DNA of 64,000 nt from JBCBKP01 sp038521625 (GCA_038521625.1 JBCBKP010000003.1:186001-250000), one strand, 5' to 3'. Positions 35,896 to 44,834 are shown, numbered from the stretch's first letter. The notes: generated from the letters alone by a model not told the origin. Program-made: numbers and translations.

Positions 35896-38607
35896 GTGCC
35901 GCCGGTCGCGGGGGAACAGGTCGGGCCGTACCTGATCGAGCGCGAGCTCGGGCGTGGCGGCATGGGCGTGGTCTATCTCGCCCGCGACACGCGGCTCGAT
36001 CGCGCCGTCGCGATCAAGGCCCTGCCCGAGGACATGGCGGCCGACCCCGAGCGGCTCGCGCGGTTCGAGCGCGAGGCGCGGAGCCTCGCCCAGCTCAGCC
36101 ACCCGTCCATCGCGAGCATCTACGGCGTCGAAGAACACGCCGGCGATCGGTACCTCGTGCTCGAGTTCGTCGAGGGCGAGACGCTCGAAGACCGCCTCGA
36201 CCGAGGCCCGCTCCCGCCGGACGAGGCGGTCGAACTGGCGGCGCAGATCGCCGGCGGTCTCGCCGTGGCCCACGACGCCGGTGTGATCCACCGCGACCTG
36301 AAGCCGGCGAATGTCATCGTGACGCCCGAGGGACGCGCCGCGATCCTCGACTTCGGGCTCGCGCGGATCGACGAGGGTCGGTCGTCGACCTCGGTGGACC
36401 GAGACGCGGCGACGCTCACAACGCCGGCCCACTCGCCGACCATCGCGGGCGTGATCATGGGCACCGCGGCGTACATGTCGCCCGAGCAGGCACGCGGCCG
36501 CCGCGTCGACAAACGCAGCGACGTCTGGTCGTTCGGCGTGGTTCTGTACGAGATGCTGACCGGCCTCCGGCCCTTCGCGGGCGAGACGGTCTCCGACAGC
36601 ATCGGCGCGATCCTCCACAAGACCATCGACCTCGACAGACTGCCCGACGGCACGCCGCCGAACGCGGCGCGTGTCATCGAGCGCTGCACCGCGCGTGACA
36701 GGGACGACCGCTACCGCGACCTCGGCGACGCTCGCCTCGACCTGCTCGAGCCCGCAGGGCGGGCCGCGTCGGGCGCCGAGGCCCGTCGCCCTGGCGGCGT
36801 CGGCCCGCTGCTTGCGATCGCTCTCGCGGCCGTCTTCGGCGCGGCCGGGCTGCTGGCGGGCCTGCTGCAGGGCGCGGGCTGGGGCGAGAGAACCGAGCCC
36901 ACGGTCGTCGACCTGGTCGCGCCGGATGGCTACGAGTTCGAGTACGCCATGCTCTCGCCCGACGGCCGAACGGTGGCGGCCCGATGCGATGTCATCGGCT
37001 CCGGCGTCGATGCATGGTTCATACGCGATCTCGATACGCCGGCTTGGCGACGTCTGCCCGATTCGGAGCGATCCGCCAACGGCACGTTCAGCCCGGACGG
37101 TCGGTACTTTGTCTACAAGGCGCCGATCGAGGTCGGGGCGCGCGACTCGAGGTTGCTGAAGCTCGATCTCGAGTCCGACCTGCCGCCGACCGAGATCCTC
37201 GCCCCGCCGGTCTATCTCTATGAACCGGAAGCGGAGGTCCACTGGCTCCGCAGCGGCGAGCTGTTTCTCCAGAGCGATCGCGGGAGGAGCATCCTCCCGA
37301 TCGATCCCGAGACCGGCGAGATCGGCGAGCCGCTCGCGCTCCGGAGAGCCGAGGGCGACGTGGCGCTCGATCTCTGCGAGTCGGTGGTGCCGGGGCTGAT
37401 CCTCGCGGAGGTCACCAGGTACACCGATCGGGGATACCAGAACGACGCGGTCGCGATCGTGCTCGCGACCGGCGAGGTCGTCGATCTCGTGCCCAACGCC
37501 CGGCCCAACGCCGCCGCCGACGGATTGCTCTACTTCTCGCGCTTCGACACGCTCTTCGCCGCGCCGTTCGACATTGAGACGCTCGAGGTCGGGACGCCGC
37601 GCCAGATCGGGACCGATCTGCGGACGTACAACCCCTGGGAGCACGCCTTCTTCTCGCTCTCGGAAGCCGGCGACCTGCTCCACCTCCCGGGCGGCCGCGT
37701 CGGGCTCCGGCGTCTGATCAAACGGGGCACGCTCGAGGGCGAGCTGGTCACGCTGCCGTTCGAGCCGCGCTCCTACGACGACCGTCTCGACATCTCGCCG
37801 GACGAGTCGAAAATCGCGACGACGATCGCCAGCGCGGGGGGCCTGTTCGAGATCTGGGTCTCCTCGATGGAGCGTCCGCGCTGGCAGCTCGTCCGGTCGG
37901 AGCCGCGGGTCGACGTCGCGCAAGCGACGTTCCTGCCCGACAACCGCCGCCTGCTCGTCACGCTCAACGGCGGCGAAGAGAGCTGGTTCGAGGTCATCGA
38001 TAGCGAAGGGATCGAGCCGCCGCGACGCGTTTCGCCGGCGCTCCCGATTGAGATCTACTACGTCATGCTGACCGTCCATCGGTCCGGCGAGTGGGCGGCC
38101 GCGATGCGGCTCAACGACCAGCGTCCGCCGGAGATCGTCCGGATCTCGCTGCTCGAAGAGGCCGAGCCGGAGATCTGGCTGACCGGCCCGGCCGCGTACG
38201 GCGCACCGCGGTTCTCTCCCGACGGCACGATGCTCGCGTACATGAGCGATTCCAGCGGGAGGAGCGAGGTGTACGTGCGTTCGATCTCGGACGAGGGAGA
38301 ACTCGGCCCCGCGTCGCCGGTGACTGACGGGGGAGCGCTTGACCTCGAATGGGTCGGGGACGGCTCGGAGATCCCCCTGCGGTTGCACGTTCTGACCCGC
38401 GGGGCCGTGGACGAGTACCTCGTCACGCCGGGCGACCGGCCCGAGGTCTCGGAGCCGCGTCGCACGGGCTACGACATGACCGCCGAGGAGACGGTGGCGA
38501 TCGGCGACACGCTCTCCGACGGCAGCTACATCGCGGCCTATCCGGGCCAGGACGAGAAGCCCGCGACCCACGCTCGGCTCATCCTCGGCGGTCTGCGCCG
38601 GGATTGA
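35896..38607 (+). CDS. Membrane Ser/Thr protein kinase with C-terminal beta-propeller
   Basis: 903 residues, GTG start. The kinase domain (~11-285) is complete: glycine loop GRGGMGVV (19-26), catalytic Lys41 (AIKAL), HRDLKPANV (132-140), DFG (152-154) and the APE-equivalent MSPEQARGRR. A single membrane helix at ~300-320 (LLAIALAAVFGAAGLLAGLL) separates it from an extracytoplasmic TolB/WD40-like propeller with repeated SPDG/SPDES motifs (FSPDGRYFVYK, ISPDESKIAT, FSPDGTMLAYM). This is the PknB/WD40-type architecture common in Planctomycetota and Acidobacteriota. It presumably senses an outside signal and phosphorylates cytoplasmic targets. It ends 3 bp from the convergent top6A stop. Confidence 0.94.
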   Translation: MPPVAGEQVGPYLIERELGRGGMGVVYLARDTRLDRAVAIKALPEDMAADPERLARFEREARSLAQLSHPSIASIYGVEEHAGDRYLVLEFVEGETLEDRLDRGPLPPDEAVELAAQIAGGLAVAHDAGVIHRDLKPANVIVTPEGRAAILDFGLARIDEGRSSTSVDRDAATLTTPAHSPTIAGVIMGTAAYMSPEQARGRRVDKRSDVWSFGVVLYEMLTGLRPFAGETVSDSIGAILHKTIDLDRLPDGTPPNAARVIERCTARDRDDRYRDLGDARLDLLEPAGRAASGAEARRPGGVGPLLAIALAAVFGAAGLLAGLLQGAGWGERTEPTVVDLVAPDGYEFEYAMLSPDGRTVAARCDVIGSGVDAWFIRDLDTPAWRRLPDSERSANGTFSPDGRYFVYKAPIEVGARDSRLLKLDLESDLPPTEILAPPVYLYEPEAEVHWLRSGELFLQSDRGRSILPIDPETGEIGEPLALRRAEGDVALDLCESVVPGLILAEVTRYTDRGYQNDAVAIVLATGEVVDLVPNARPNAAADGLLYFSRFDTLFAAPFDIETLEVGTPRQIGTDLRTYNPWEHAFFSLSEAGDLLHLPGGRVGLRRLIKRGTLEGELVTLPFEPRSYDDRLDISPDESKIATTIASAGGLFEIWVSSMERPRWQLVRSEPRVDVAQATFLPDNRRLLVTLNGGEESWFEVIDSEGIEPPRRVSPALPIEIYYVMLTVHRSGEWAAAMRLNDQRPPEIVRISLLEEAEPEIWLTGPAAYGAPRFSPDGTMLAYMSDSSGRSEVYVRSISDEGELGPASPVTDGGALDLEWVGDGSEIPLRLHVLTRGAVDEYLVTPGDRPEVSEPRRTGYDMTAEETVAIGDTLSDGSYIAAYPGQDEKPATHARLILGGLRRD

Positions 38608-38610
38608 GAC

Positions 38611-39819
38611 TCACGCCAGCCAGTCCTCGGCCGCGAGCCGCTCGGGCACGTAGGTCTCGGTGACGTAGCTGATGTCCTTGGTGATCAGGCCCTCGACCTC
38701 CATCTTGAAGCCGTTCTTCATCATCTGCCCGATCTCCTTCTGCCAGCCCTTGTGCTCCCTGAACCACGGGTATTCGGCGATCTGCTTCGCCCGCTGCTTG
38801 TCGCGGTCGTTCAGCTCGATCTGCACGTCGTCGCTCAGATCGCACCGCTGGTAGTCGATCGCGCGGATCCCCATGAACTTGGCCTCGGGGATCGCGAGCC
38901 GCTCGCTCTCGAACGCCAGGCTGATCGAGCCCTGCTTGATCACGCTGTAGATGTAGTGCCCCCACGGGTCGCAATCGAGCAGGCAGTAGACGGGCAGGTC
39001 GAATTCCTTGTGAAGCCGGTGCAGCATCCGGCGTACGCCCCGCGTCGGCTGGCCCGAGCCCTCGGTCAGGATGCAGTTGTGCGTCTCCCAGAACCGGTCC
39101 TCGTTGAACCGCTGCCAGACCGTGTCCTTCTCGACGTGCAGGATGAAGTCGGCGTCCACCCTCTTGAACTTGATCACCTCGGGCTCGCAGATCGAGGGGA
39201 TCGCGTACCCGCCCGAGCCCATCCGCCGGCAGTCGATCTCGTCGCCCGAGTCGATCAGCGTGACGTTCCCGACCATCGTGCCGCGCTTCTTCGCGAAGAC
39301 GTGCAGCTCTTCCCGCAGCGCCCCGAGCGTGACTTCGAGGTCTTCGAGCACGGCATCGCTCTCCGACTGGTCGTCGAAGGTTTTCTCGCCCGACCTGCCC
39401 TGGCCCTTGGTGCCCTGGATCGTGTGCAGGCCCTTGTAAAACATCCCGCGGAGGCTCGACGTCTTTCCCTGCTCGATCAGGTCGGCGATGCCCTCGCCGT
39501 GCAGCAGGGTCTGCATGAACTTGCGGGCCTGCCCGAGGTTGAACAACTGCCGTGTGTTGGTCGCCGGGCCCATCTGGAGGATGCCGCGCGATTTGTTCCA
39601 TCTGGTGTTGCCGCTCGACCGCGTCGGGACATCCATCTTGGGCTCGCGTCCGGAGAGCGCCGACTTCACGACGCCCGAAGCGAGACCCTCGAGCGACCTG
39701 GCGGTCTTGGCATCGCGCTTCGCCCATTCGGCCGAGACCGGCTTCTTGGTCGGGGCCTTCTTGGTGACCGGCTTCTTCGCGAGCTTCTTGCGGGCGGCTT
39801 TCTTCGTTTTCTTGGCCAT
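38611..39819 (-). CDS. top6A: DNA topoisomerase VI subunit A (Spo11-like)
   Basis: 402 residues. This is the DNA-cleaving subunit of a type IIB topoisomerase, which passes one duplex through another using ATP. The winged-helix active site is SSLRGMFYKG with candidate catalytic Tyr128; the Toprim domain has Glu230 (HVEKDTVW) and the DxD pair Asp282/Asp284 in LLDCDPWGHY. Beyond the core, the first ~35 residues are a lysine/alanine/proline tail (KKTKKAARKKLAKKP...) like histone H1. It starts 5 bp after the stop of top6B, so the subunits are co-expressed. Topoisomerase VI is archaeal and plant-like; in bacteria it is patchy, which suggests old transfer. Confidence 0.93.
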   Translation of the reverse strand: MAKKTKKAARKKLAKKPVTKKAPTKKPVSAEWAKRDAKTARSLEGLASGVVKSALSGREPKMDVPTRSSGNTRWNKSRGILQMGPATNTRQLFNLGQARKFMQTLLHGEGIADLIEQGKTSSLRGMFYKGLHTIQGTKGQGRSGEKTFDDQSESDAVLEDLEVTLGALREELHVFAKKRGTMVGNVTLIDSGDEIDCRRMGSGGYAIPSICEPEVIKFKRVDADFILHVEKDTVWQRFNEDRFWETHNCILTEGSGQPTRGVRRMLHRLHKEFDLPVYCLLDCDPWGHYIYSVIKQGSISLAFESERLAIPEAKFMGIRAIDYQRCDLSDDVQIELNDRDKQRAKQIAEYPWFREHKGWQKEIGQMMKNGFKMEVEGLITKDISYVTETYVPERLAAEDWLA

Positions 39820-39824
39820 GCTGA

Positions 39825-41918
39825 CTACACCTCAAACAGCCCGCCGCCGCTCGGGTCGACACGCATCCGCTTCTTGGACTTCTTTGCCGACTTCTTCTTC
39901 GTCTTCTTCCGTGCAGAACCCGTCGCTCGCGCTCCGGGCTCGGTGGCACCGACAGCCGTGGGCTCTTCTCTCTGTGTCTCCGCGGGACTCTGCGTCTCTG
40001 CGTTCTCCGCGCCGCTCCGCGTCTCCGCGTTCTCCGGGCCCACCGTCCCGTTCAGGATGATCACGTCGTCCCGGTCGCGGGCCTTCAGCTTCGCCTGGCC
40101 CTCCTCGCCGTAGCCGACGATGTTGCCGTCCTCGTCCAGAACGGCGTCGGCGATCTCGGTCCGTTGCCGGGCCTGTTTGAGCAGCGCCTCGTAGAGCTCT
40201 TTCGCGTCGGTGCCGGTCATGGCCTCGCAGCTCTTCGAGATCTCGCCGATGTACCGCTCGAAGACGTCACGCTTCTGGCTCTCGCGCTTCATCTTCTGCC
40301 GCTTGCGGACGTACGTGCCAAGCTTTCGTCCGCATTCCTGCAGCGCGAGCTTCATCTCCTTGCGGATCTCGTCGTAGTCGGCGATCGCCTCCTTGCTCTC
40401 GCTTGTGAACGGCACCCAGACGCTCGCCATGTGGATCATCACCACCAGCGGGCCGACGGGCGCCGATCCCCGCGGCTGCTGCAAGCCGTAGTTCTTCCAG
40501 GACGTCTCCGTCACCGCCTTGAACGAGCAGCACGCCGACTGCTGGTACAGCAGCGGCACCCGGTTCGCGAACCGGATGATCCGAGAAGACTGATCGCCCG
40601 CCAGATCGCCGCCGAACGCGATCGCCGCCTCGATCTGGAACGGGTTGCCGCGGTACACCGCCGGCGCCCGGGTCGAGGCGGTGTAGAACTCCGCCCGCAC
40701 GCCCTTGAGCATGCCCGCGAGCAGCGTGCGCACGCCGATGGGCGCCAGGCAATCGGTCGGCGGCGCGCGGAGCTTCGCCTCCTGCAGCGCCTTGTAGAGC
40801 TTCTCGGCCGCGCCGTGATCGACCGACTTGATCCAAGTCTGGCCGCTGATCGACTGGCCCCGGCTGCTCGCGGCCTTGTACACCTCGCCCGCGACCGCCG
40901 GCGTCACCCGGCTGAACTCGTTCTTGAAGAACCCGGCGAGCTGCTTCTCGTCGGTCTGCTTGAGCATCCGCAGGAAGTTGCCGAGCTCGACGCCGTAGGG
41001 GTGCGGCTTGATCTCCACCGTCTCGGGCGGGTTCTCCTGGATGGCGCGCGGGAACACGATCCGGTCCGCGTGCTCCGTTGTGCGGACGAACTCGCCGTCG
41101 GCGTCGGCCGTGAGTGACTCGCCCTCGGGGGCCGTCTCGCCGTCCTTGGGGGCGCCCGTCTCGAGGGTCCGGGTCTCGAGGCCGGGCTCTTCGTCGGCCT
41201 TCTCTGGGGGGACCCAGGTGATCTCCGCGTGCGGGTTGGCGATCGCCGTCTGCTCGAGGTACGCCTCGACGCTGGTCTTGCCGCGGACGTATCGGGCCTC
41301 GAGCTCGATGGCGACGCGCGTGCCGGTGCCGCTGCGGGTCTCCGGGAAGTCGTCGGTCTCGACGTCGATGGTCACCTCGGGCTTGTTCTTGGTGGTGTCC
41401 ATCGCCAGCTCGAGGTGGTGGGCCGGCTTCTTCCTGTTGGGCTTGGTCGTGATGACCATGGGCTTGCCGGTCGTCATCAGGCCGTACATGCCCGCCGCCG
41501 AGATGCCGATGCCCTGCTGGCCGCGCGACATCTTCAGGCGGTGGAACTTCGAGCCGTAGAGCAGCCGCCCGAAGATGTTCTCGACCTGCCGTCGCACGAT
41601 GCCGGGCCCGTTGTCGGTGATCGTGACGCGGTAACGGCCCGGCTTGCTAGGCGAGGGCGGGGCGACCAGCTCCTCGAGCCTGACCTCGATGTCGGGCAGG
41701 ATGTCGGCTTCCTCGCAGGCGTCGAGGCTGTTGTCCACGGCTTCCTTGACCGTCGTCAGCAGCGCCTTTCGGGGGTTGTCGAAGCCCAGCAGGTGGCGGT
41801 TCTTGGCGAAGAACTCCGAGACGGAGATCTCGCGCTGCCGGGCCGCCATGGACTCGGCGTTCTGAGCCACCTTCTTGGTTTTCTTGGCTGGGCTGCCGGC
41901 GGTCGCCTTCCTGGCCAT
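39825..41918 (-). CDS. top6B: DNA topoisomerase VI subunit B (GHKL ATPase)
   Basis: 697 residues. This is the ATPase and transducer subunit of topoisomerase VI. GHKL motifs are EAVDNSLDACEEA (Bergerat N-box), ITDNGPGI (G1), GQQGIGISAAGMYG (G2, ATP lid), and the switch lysine is expected in GLQQPRGSAPVGPLVVMIHMAS of the transducer. ATG 41918 is supported by GGAGG 9 nt upstream. Both ends carry basic tails (N: RKATAGSPAKKTKK; C: KKTKKKSAKKSKKRMRV). At ~215-290 an acidic insertion interrupts the usual sequence. The C-terminal linker contains ENAETRSGA-ENAETQSPA, two 9-residue repeats coded by an 18-bp DNA repeat. Confidence 0.94.
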   Translation of the reverse strand: MARKATAGSPAKKTKKVAQNAESMAARQREISVSEFFAKNRHLLGFDNPRKALLTTVKEAVDNSLDACEEADILPDIEVRLEELVAPPSPSKPGRYRVTITDNGPGIVRRQVENIFGRLLYGSKFHRLKMSRGQQGIGISAAGMYGLMTTGKPMVITTKPNRKKPAHHLELAMDTTKNKPEVTIDVETDDFPETRSGTGTRVAIELEARYVRGKTSVEAYLEQTAIANPHAEITWVPPEKADEEPGLETRTLETGAPKDGETAPEGESLTADADGEFVRTTEHADRIVFPRAIQENPPETVEIKPHPYGVELGNFLRMLKQTDEKQLAGFFKNEFSRVTPAVAGEVYKAASSRGQSISGQTWIKSVDHGAAEKLYKALQEAKLRAPPTDCLAPIGVRTLLAGMLKGVRAEFYTASTRAPAVYRGNPFQIEAAIAFGGDLAGDQSSRIIRFANRVPLLYQQSACCSFKAVTETSWKNYGLQQPRGSAPVGPLVVMIHMASVWVPFTSESKEAIADYDEIRKEMKLALQECGRKLGTYVRKRQKMKRESQKRDVFERYIGEISKSCEAMTGTDAKELYEALLKQARQRTEIADAVLDEDGNIVGYGEEGQAKLKARDRDDVIILNGTVGPENAETRSGAENAETQSPAETQREEPTAVGATEPGARATGSARKKTKKKSAKKSKKRMRVDPSGGGLFEV
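39963..40036. repeat. GCGTCTCYGCGTTCTCCG repeats inside top6B
   Basis: Two 18-bp copies, GCGTCTCTGCGTTCTCCG (39992-40009) and GCGTCTCCGCGTTCTCCG (40019-40036), one mismatch, 27 bp apart start to start, plus degenerate flanking copies from 39963. The strand is almost purely pyrimidine plus G at fixed places. The 27-bp step keeps the coding frame and gives the two ENAET repeats near the Top6B C-terminus. Confidence 0.7.
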
Positions 41919-42104
41919 GCCGGGTGTCCTCCGTGCTCGTTGTCGTCGCTCCCGGACCCACCCGGTCCCGGGGTCGGGCGACACCCGCACGTTAGCGGAC
42001 GCGAGGGCGCGGCGCCGGCTCCACCAGGCCCCGAGAAAGCCGTTTCGTGCAGATTATTCATCGAATCGGTGGACAACGCGGCAAGTCGTGTTCTGGCAGG
42101 CGAC

Positions 42105-42457
42105 TAGACTGGACTCACGCCCGCGGTAGAGGAGAAACCGGCAGGGTTTCGGGTCGGAAACGGCCCGGAGAGACCAAGCCGGGCCCGAGAGGGTCCGCAG
42201 AGACAAAGACAGCACGGAAGAGGGCTCGCCCCCGGACACCATCCGGCGGCGGGCCCTTGTGCGTTTTGGACCCTGGGTCCGAACGCCCGCTCCGGGCGGC
42301 CCTGAGGAGGTGGGTCGGCGTTTCAGCCTGACCCGGTCGACGGGTCTGCGTGACCCAATCGTCGCAATCGGTGCCGTCCCCGCCTCAGCCGGGCCCCCGC
42401 TCCGCCGATAGCACGGCTGACCGTTTCGACCCTCAACCCGCACAGGAGGACGGCGCA
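42105..42457 (+). promoter_or_regulatory. Hairpin-rich 5' leader of the tubulin-like gene
   Basis: No protein gene fits 41919-42457. A -10-like TAGACT lies at 42105-42110 (poor -35). Downstream are five perfect small hairpins in ~210 bp: GAAACC/GGTTTC (42134-42150), GGCCCGG/CCGGGCC (42162-42185), GGACCC/GGGTCC (42268-42280), CGCCCG/CGGGCG (42284-42298) and GACCCG/CGGGTC (42330-42346). The ribosome site ACAGGAGG at 42442-42449 follows. Probably a long structured 5' UTR; I cannot match it to a known riboswitch. Confidence 0.5.
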
Positions 42458-43696
42458 ATGCCCGACGATCAGTTCCCGAGCCGCGGCGAGTTCCCGGCGA
42501 ACAACCCCGACGATGCCCGGAACTTCGATTCGGGCAGCCCGAACCCGAGCAGCGATTTCGATGCCCCGAGCAACAGCCCGCTCCCGACCCTCTCGCTCGA
42601 GGATTATGAGCCGGAGCTCGACATCGCCGAGCCGGTGAAGAACGAGAACGCCGGCTCGACCAAGTTCGCGTTCCTCGGCGCCGGCCAGTGCGGCGGCAAG
42701 ATCGCCCAGTCGTTCTACGAGCTCGGCTACCGCAAGGTCGTCGCGGTGAACACCGCCTACGCCGACCTCGCCGAGCTCGAGATCCCGAACAACCAGAAAG
42801 TCCTGATGGACATCGGCGGCAAGCACGGCGCCGGCAAGGACATGAACCGGGGCTTCGATGCCGCCGAGCAGTACCGCCAGGAGATCATCCACGCGGTCAA
42901 GAAGGTCTTCGCGACCAACGTCGACCACTGCTTCGTCACCTGCGGAGCGGGCGGCGGCACGGGCGGCGGCTCGGTTACCTCGCTCATCAAGACGCTGAAC
43001 TCGGCCGCCAAGCACATCGGCCTCAAGAAGCCCGAGAAGCGGATCGGCGTGATCTGCACGCTGCCGACGGTCGGCGAGTCGGCCTCGCCGCGCGTCGCCC
43101 AGAACACGGTCAAGGTCGTCGACGAGCTGACGCGCCTCGCCGACTCGGGCCAGATCAGCCCGCTGATCTTCATCGACAACGAGCGCATCAGCCGCCTGTA
43201 CCCCGGCCTGACGGTCAAGAGCTTCTGGCCGACGGTCAACGACACCGTCGCCGGTCTGTTCGACATCTTCAACCGCCTCAGCGCCCTGACGAGCCCCTAC
43301 AGCTCCTTCGACCCGGGTGACTACCAGAACATCCTCGAGTGCGGCGGCTGCCACCTCATGGGCCTCACCAAGGTCCGCGACATCAACGACAAGTACGCCA
43401 TCGCCGAGGCCATGAAGAAGAACTTCGAGCGCACGCTGCTCGCGGACGGCTTCCGCCTCGCCTCGGCCAAGACCGTCGGCGCCATCGTCGTCGGCGGCAA
43501 GAACCAGTTCGCCACCGTCGCCGGCCTGCAGGACTCGATCAACCACGGCTTCGACGTGCTGACCGACCTCACCGGCAACGCCACCGTCCACCGCGGGGTC
43601 TTCGAGGACGACCGCGACGAGCTCCGCGTCTACACGATTGTCGGCGGCCTCGACAAGCCCGCCGATCGCATCAACGAGCTCCGCTCGGCGGCCTGA
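42458..43696 (+). CDS. Tubulin/FtsZ-superfamily GTPase, divergent (CetZ-like)
   Basis: 412 residues from ATG 42458, chosen because AGGAGG ends 8 nt upstream; a GTG at 42350 in the same frame has no such site. The first ~65 residues are disordered and acidic. The GTPase domain starts FAFLGAGQCGGKIAQSF (70-86). The tubulin signature is GAGGGTGGGS (163-172) and the T7 loop is SSFDPGDYQNIL with Asp285 and Asp288, so nucleotide hydrolysis on polymerisation should be possible. The segment IPNNQKVLMDIGGKHGAGKD recalls archaeal CetZ more than FtsZ, and there is no FtsZ C-terminal peptide (ends DRINELRSAA). It may be a cytoskeletal or division GTPase in a phylum where FtsZ is often missing. Confidence 0.88.
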   Translation: MPDDQFPSRGEFPANNPDDARNFDSGSPNPSSDFDAPSNSPLPTLSLEDYEPELDIAEPVKNENAGSTKFAFLGAGQCGGKIAQSFYELGYRKVVAVNTAYADLAELEIPNNQKVLMDIGGKHGAGKDMNRGFDAAEQYRQEIIHAVKKVFATNVDHCFVTCGAGGGTGGGSVTSLIKTLNSAAKHIGLKKPEKRIGVICTLPTVGESASPRVAQNTVKVVDELTRLADSGQISPLIFIDNERISRLYPGLTVKSFWPTVNDTVAGLFDIFNRLSALTSPYSSFDPGDYQNILECGGCHLMGLTKVRDINDKYAIAEAMKKNFERTLLADGFRLASAKTVGAIVVGGKNQFATVAGLQDSINHGFDVLTDLTGNATVHRGVFEDDRDELRVYTIVGGLDKPADRINELRSAA

Positions 43697-43778
43697 TCCC
43701 AAGAGGATCGACGCCCGGCCCCGCTCGTGGGGAGAGAGAGCACCCGCCGGTAGCCCGGCGGGCGGAAAGGAATCCGAG

Positions 43779-43809
43779 GGCCCGGGGGCGACCGCTCCCG
43801 GGCCTTTTT
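43779..43809 (+). terminator. Rho-independent terminator after the tubulin-like gene
   Basis: Stem GGCCCGGG (43779-43786) with CCCGGGCC (43797-43804) and a 10-nt loop, followed by TTTTT (43805-43809). A second hairpin (CCCGCCGG/CCGGCGGG) stands at about 43743-43762 between the stop codon and this one. Confidence 0.88.
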
Positions 43810-43901
43810 CGTTCCCGGAAGCGCCGATCTCCGCGTCCTACGCTTGCCGCCCCGGCGGGTCATCCTCCGGGCTCAGCACCCCAGCACCGGAGGACGACGC
43901 C

Positions 43902-44372
43902 ATGGAGACCACGCTCATCATCCTGAAGCCCGACGCCGTCCAGCGCGGGCTCAGCGGCCGCATCATCTCTCGCTTCGAGGACAAGGGCCTGCAGATCGTC
44001 GGCATGAAGATGATGACGATCTCCCAGGACCTCGCCTCGACCCACTACAAGGACCACCAGGGCAAGCCCTTCTACGACGGCCTTGTCCGCTTCATGACCT
44101 CGAGCCCGGTCGTCGTGATGGCGCTCCGGGGCGTCGGGGCGATCTCGATCTGCCGCAACATGATGGGCGCGACCTTCGGCTCCAAGGCCGACGCCGGCAC
44201 GATCCGTGGCGACTTCGGCGTTTCGAACAGCTTCAACCTGATCCACGGCTCGGACAGCCCCGAGGCCGCGGAGCGTGAGCTCGGCCTGTTCTTCGCGAGC
44301 GGCGAGGTCCAGCCGTTCGATCGTGCCATCGAGGGATGGGTCTACGACCTCTCGAGCGGTTCGCCCGAGTAA
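43902..44372 (+). CDS. ndk: Nucleoside diphosphate kinase
   Basis: 156 residues, standard length. It transfers the gamma-phosphate of ATP to NDPs through a phosphohistidine. The active-site motif NLIHGSDS and the N-terminal LIILKPDAVQRGLSGRI are canonical; other family residues are KDHQGKPFYDGLVRFMTSSPVV and TIRGDFG. ATG 43902 follows GGAGG by 8 nt. It sits between two strong terminators, so it is transcribed alone. Confidence 0.97.
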   Translation: METTLIILKPDAVQRGLSGRIISRFEDKGLQIVGMKMMTISQDLASTHYKDHQGKPFYDGLVRFMTSSPVVVMALRGVGAISICRNMMGATFGSKADAGTIRGDFGVSNSFNLIHGSDSPEAAERELGLFFASGEVQPFDRAIEGWVYDLSSGSPE

Positions 44373-44416
44373 GAGAAACCGGAGCGATTAACCATCGTTC
44401 TGCACGCAAAACCACA

Positions 44417-44440
44417 AACGCCCCGCCGAGGCGGGGCGTT
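44417..44440. terminator. Terminator between convergent ndk and csrA
   Basis: Perfect 10-bp stem AACGCCCCGC-CGAG-GCGGGGCGTT. Weakly T-rich sequence follows on both strands (CTTGCTTT on plus, TTGTGGTTTT on minus), so it can serve ndk and csrA. Confidence 0.8.
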
Positions 44441-44506
44441 CTTGCTTTGCGAGGTCGGTCCCGCCGAACTCGGGCCAGGACTGGCGCCGGTCTCAGCCGG
44501 CCGGTC

Positions 44507-44734
44507 TCAGCCGGTGGATGCCGGCTCGATGCGGCCGACGACGTCGCGTCGCGGCTCGGGCTCGCTGGCGATCTGCTCGGCGACCTCGCGCCGGTGGATC
44601 GAGACGGACCGTGGGAAGTCGAACGCGACCCGGACGCGTTCCCCCTTCACCGACGCGATCCGCACAACCCCGATCGGGTTGCTCGGATCGCCGATGACGA
44701 CTTCTTCACCCTCGCGGCGTGTGATGACCAGCAT
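44507..44734 (-). CDS. csrA: Carbon storage regulator CsrA
   Basis: 75 residues. CsrA is a dimeric RNA-binding protein that blocks or reshapes ribosome-binding sites with GGA loops. The start MLVITRREGEEVVIG is diagnostic, as are IRIASVKGERVRVAFDFP-like VVRIASVKGERVRVAFDFP and VSIHRREV with the RNA-contacting Arg. ATG 44734 has AAGGGAG ~9 nt upstream; the longer frame to 44914 has no domain content. A -10-like TATGCT preceded by TG (44797-44792) and a 14-bp palindrome further up may control it. Confidence 0.95.
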   Translation of the reverse strand: MLVITRREGEEVVIGDPSNPIGVVRIASVKGERVRVAFDFPRSVSIHRREVAEQIASEPEPRRDVVGRIEPASTG

Positions 44735-44834
44735 CCCGGTGCTCCCTTTGAGCCCGCACTTCGTGCGCAGGCTCTCCGACCTCTCGGGCACAGCATACCA
44801 ACACGCGCGTGACCGCGGCGCGGAGTTTTGCAAA

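Noticed and set aside
42350..42457. GTG 42350 as start of the tubulin-like gene
   Set aside because: No Shine-Dalgarno there, whereas ATG 42458 has AGGAGG 8 nt upstream.
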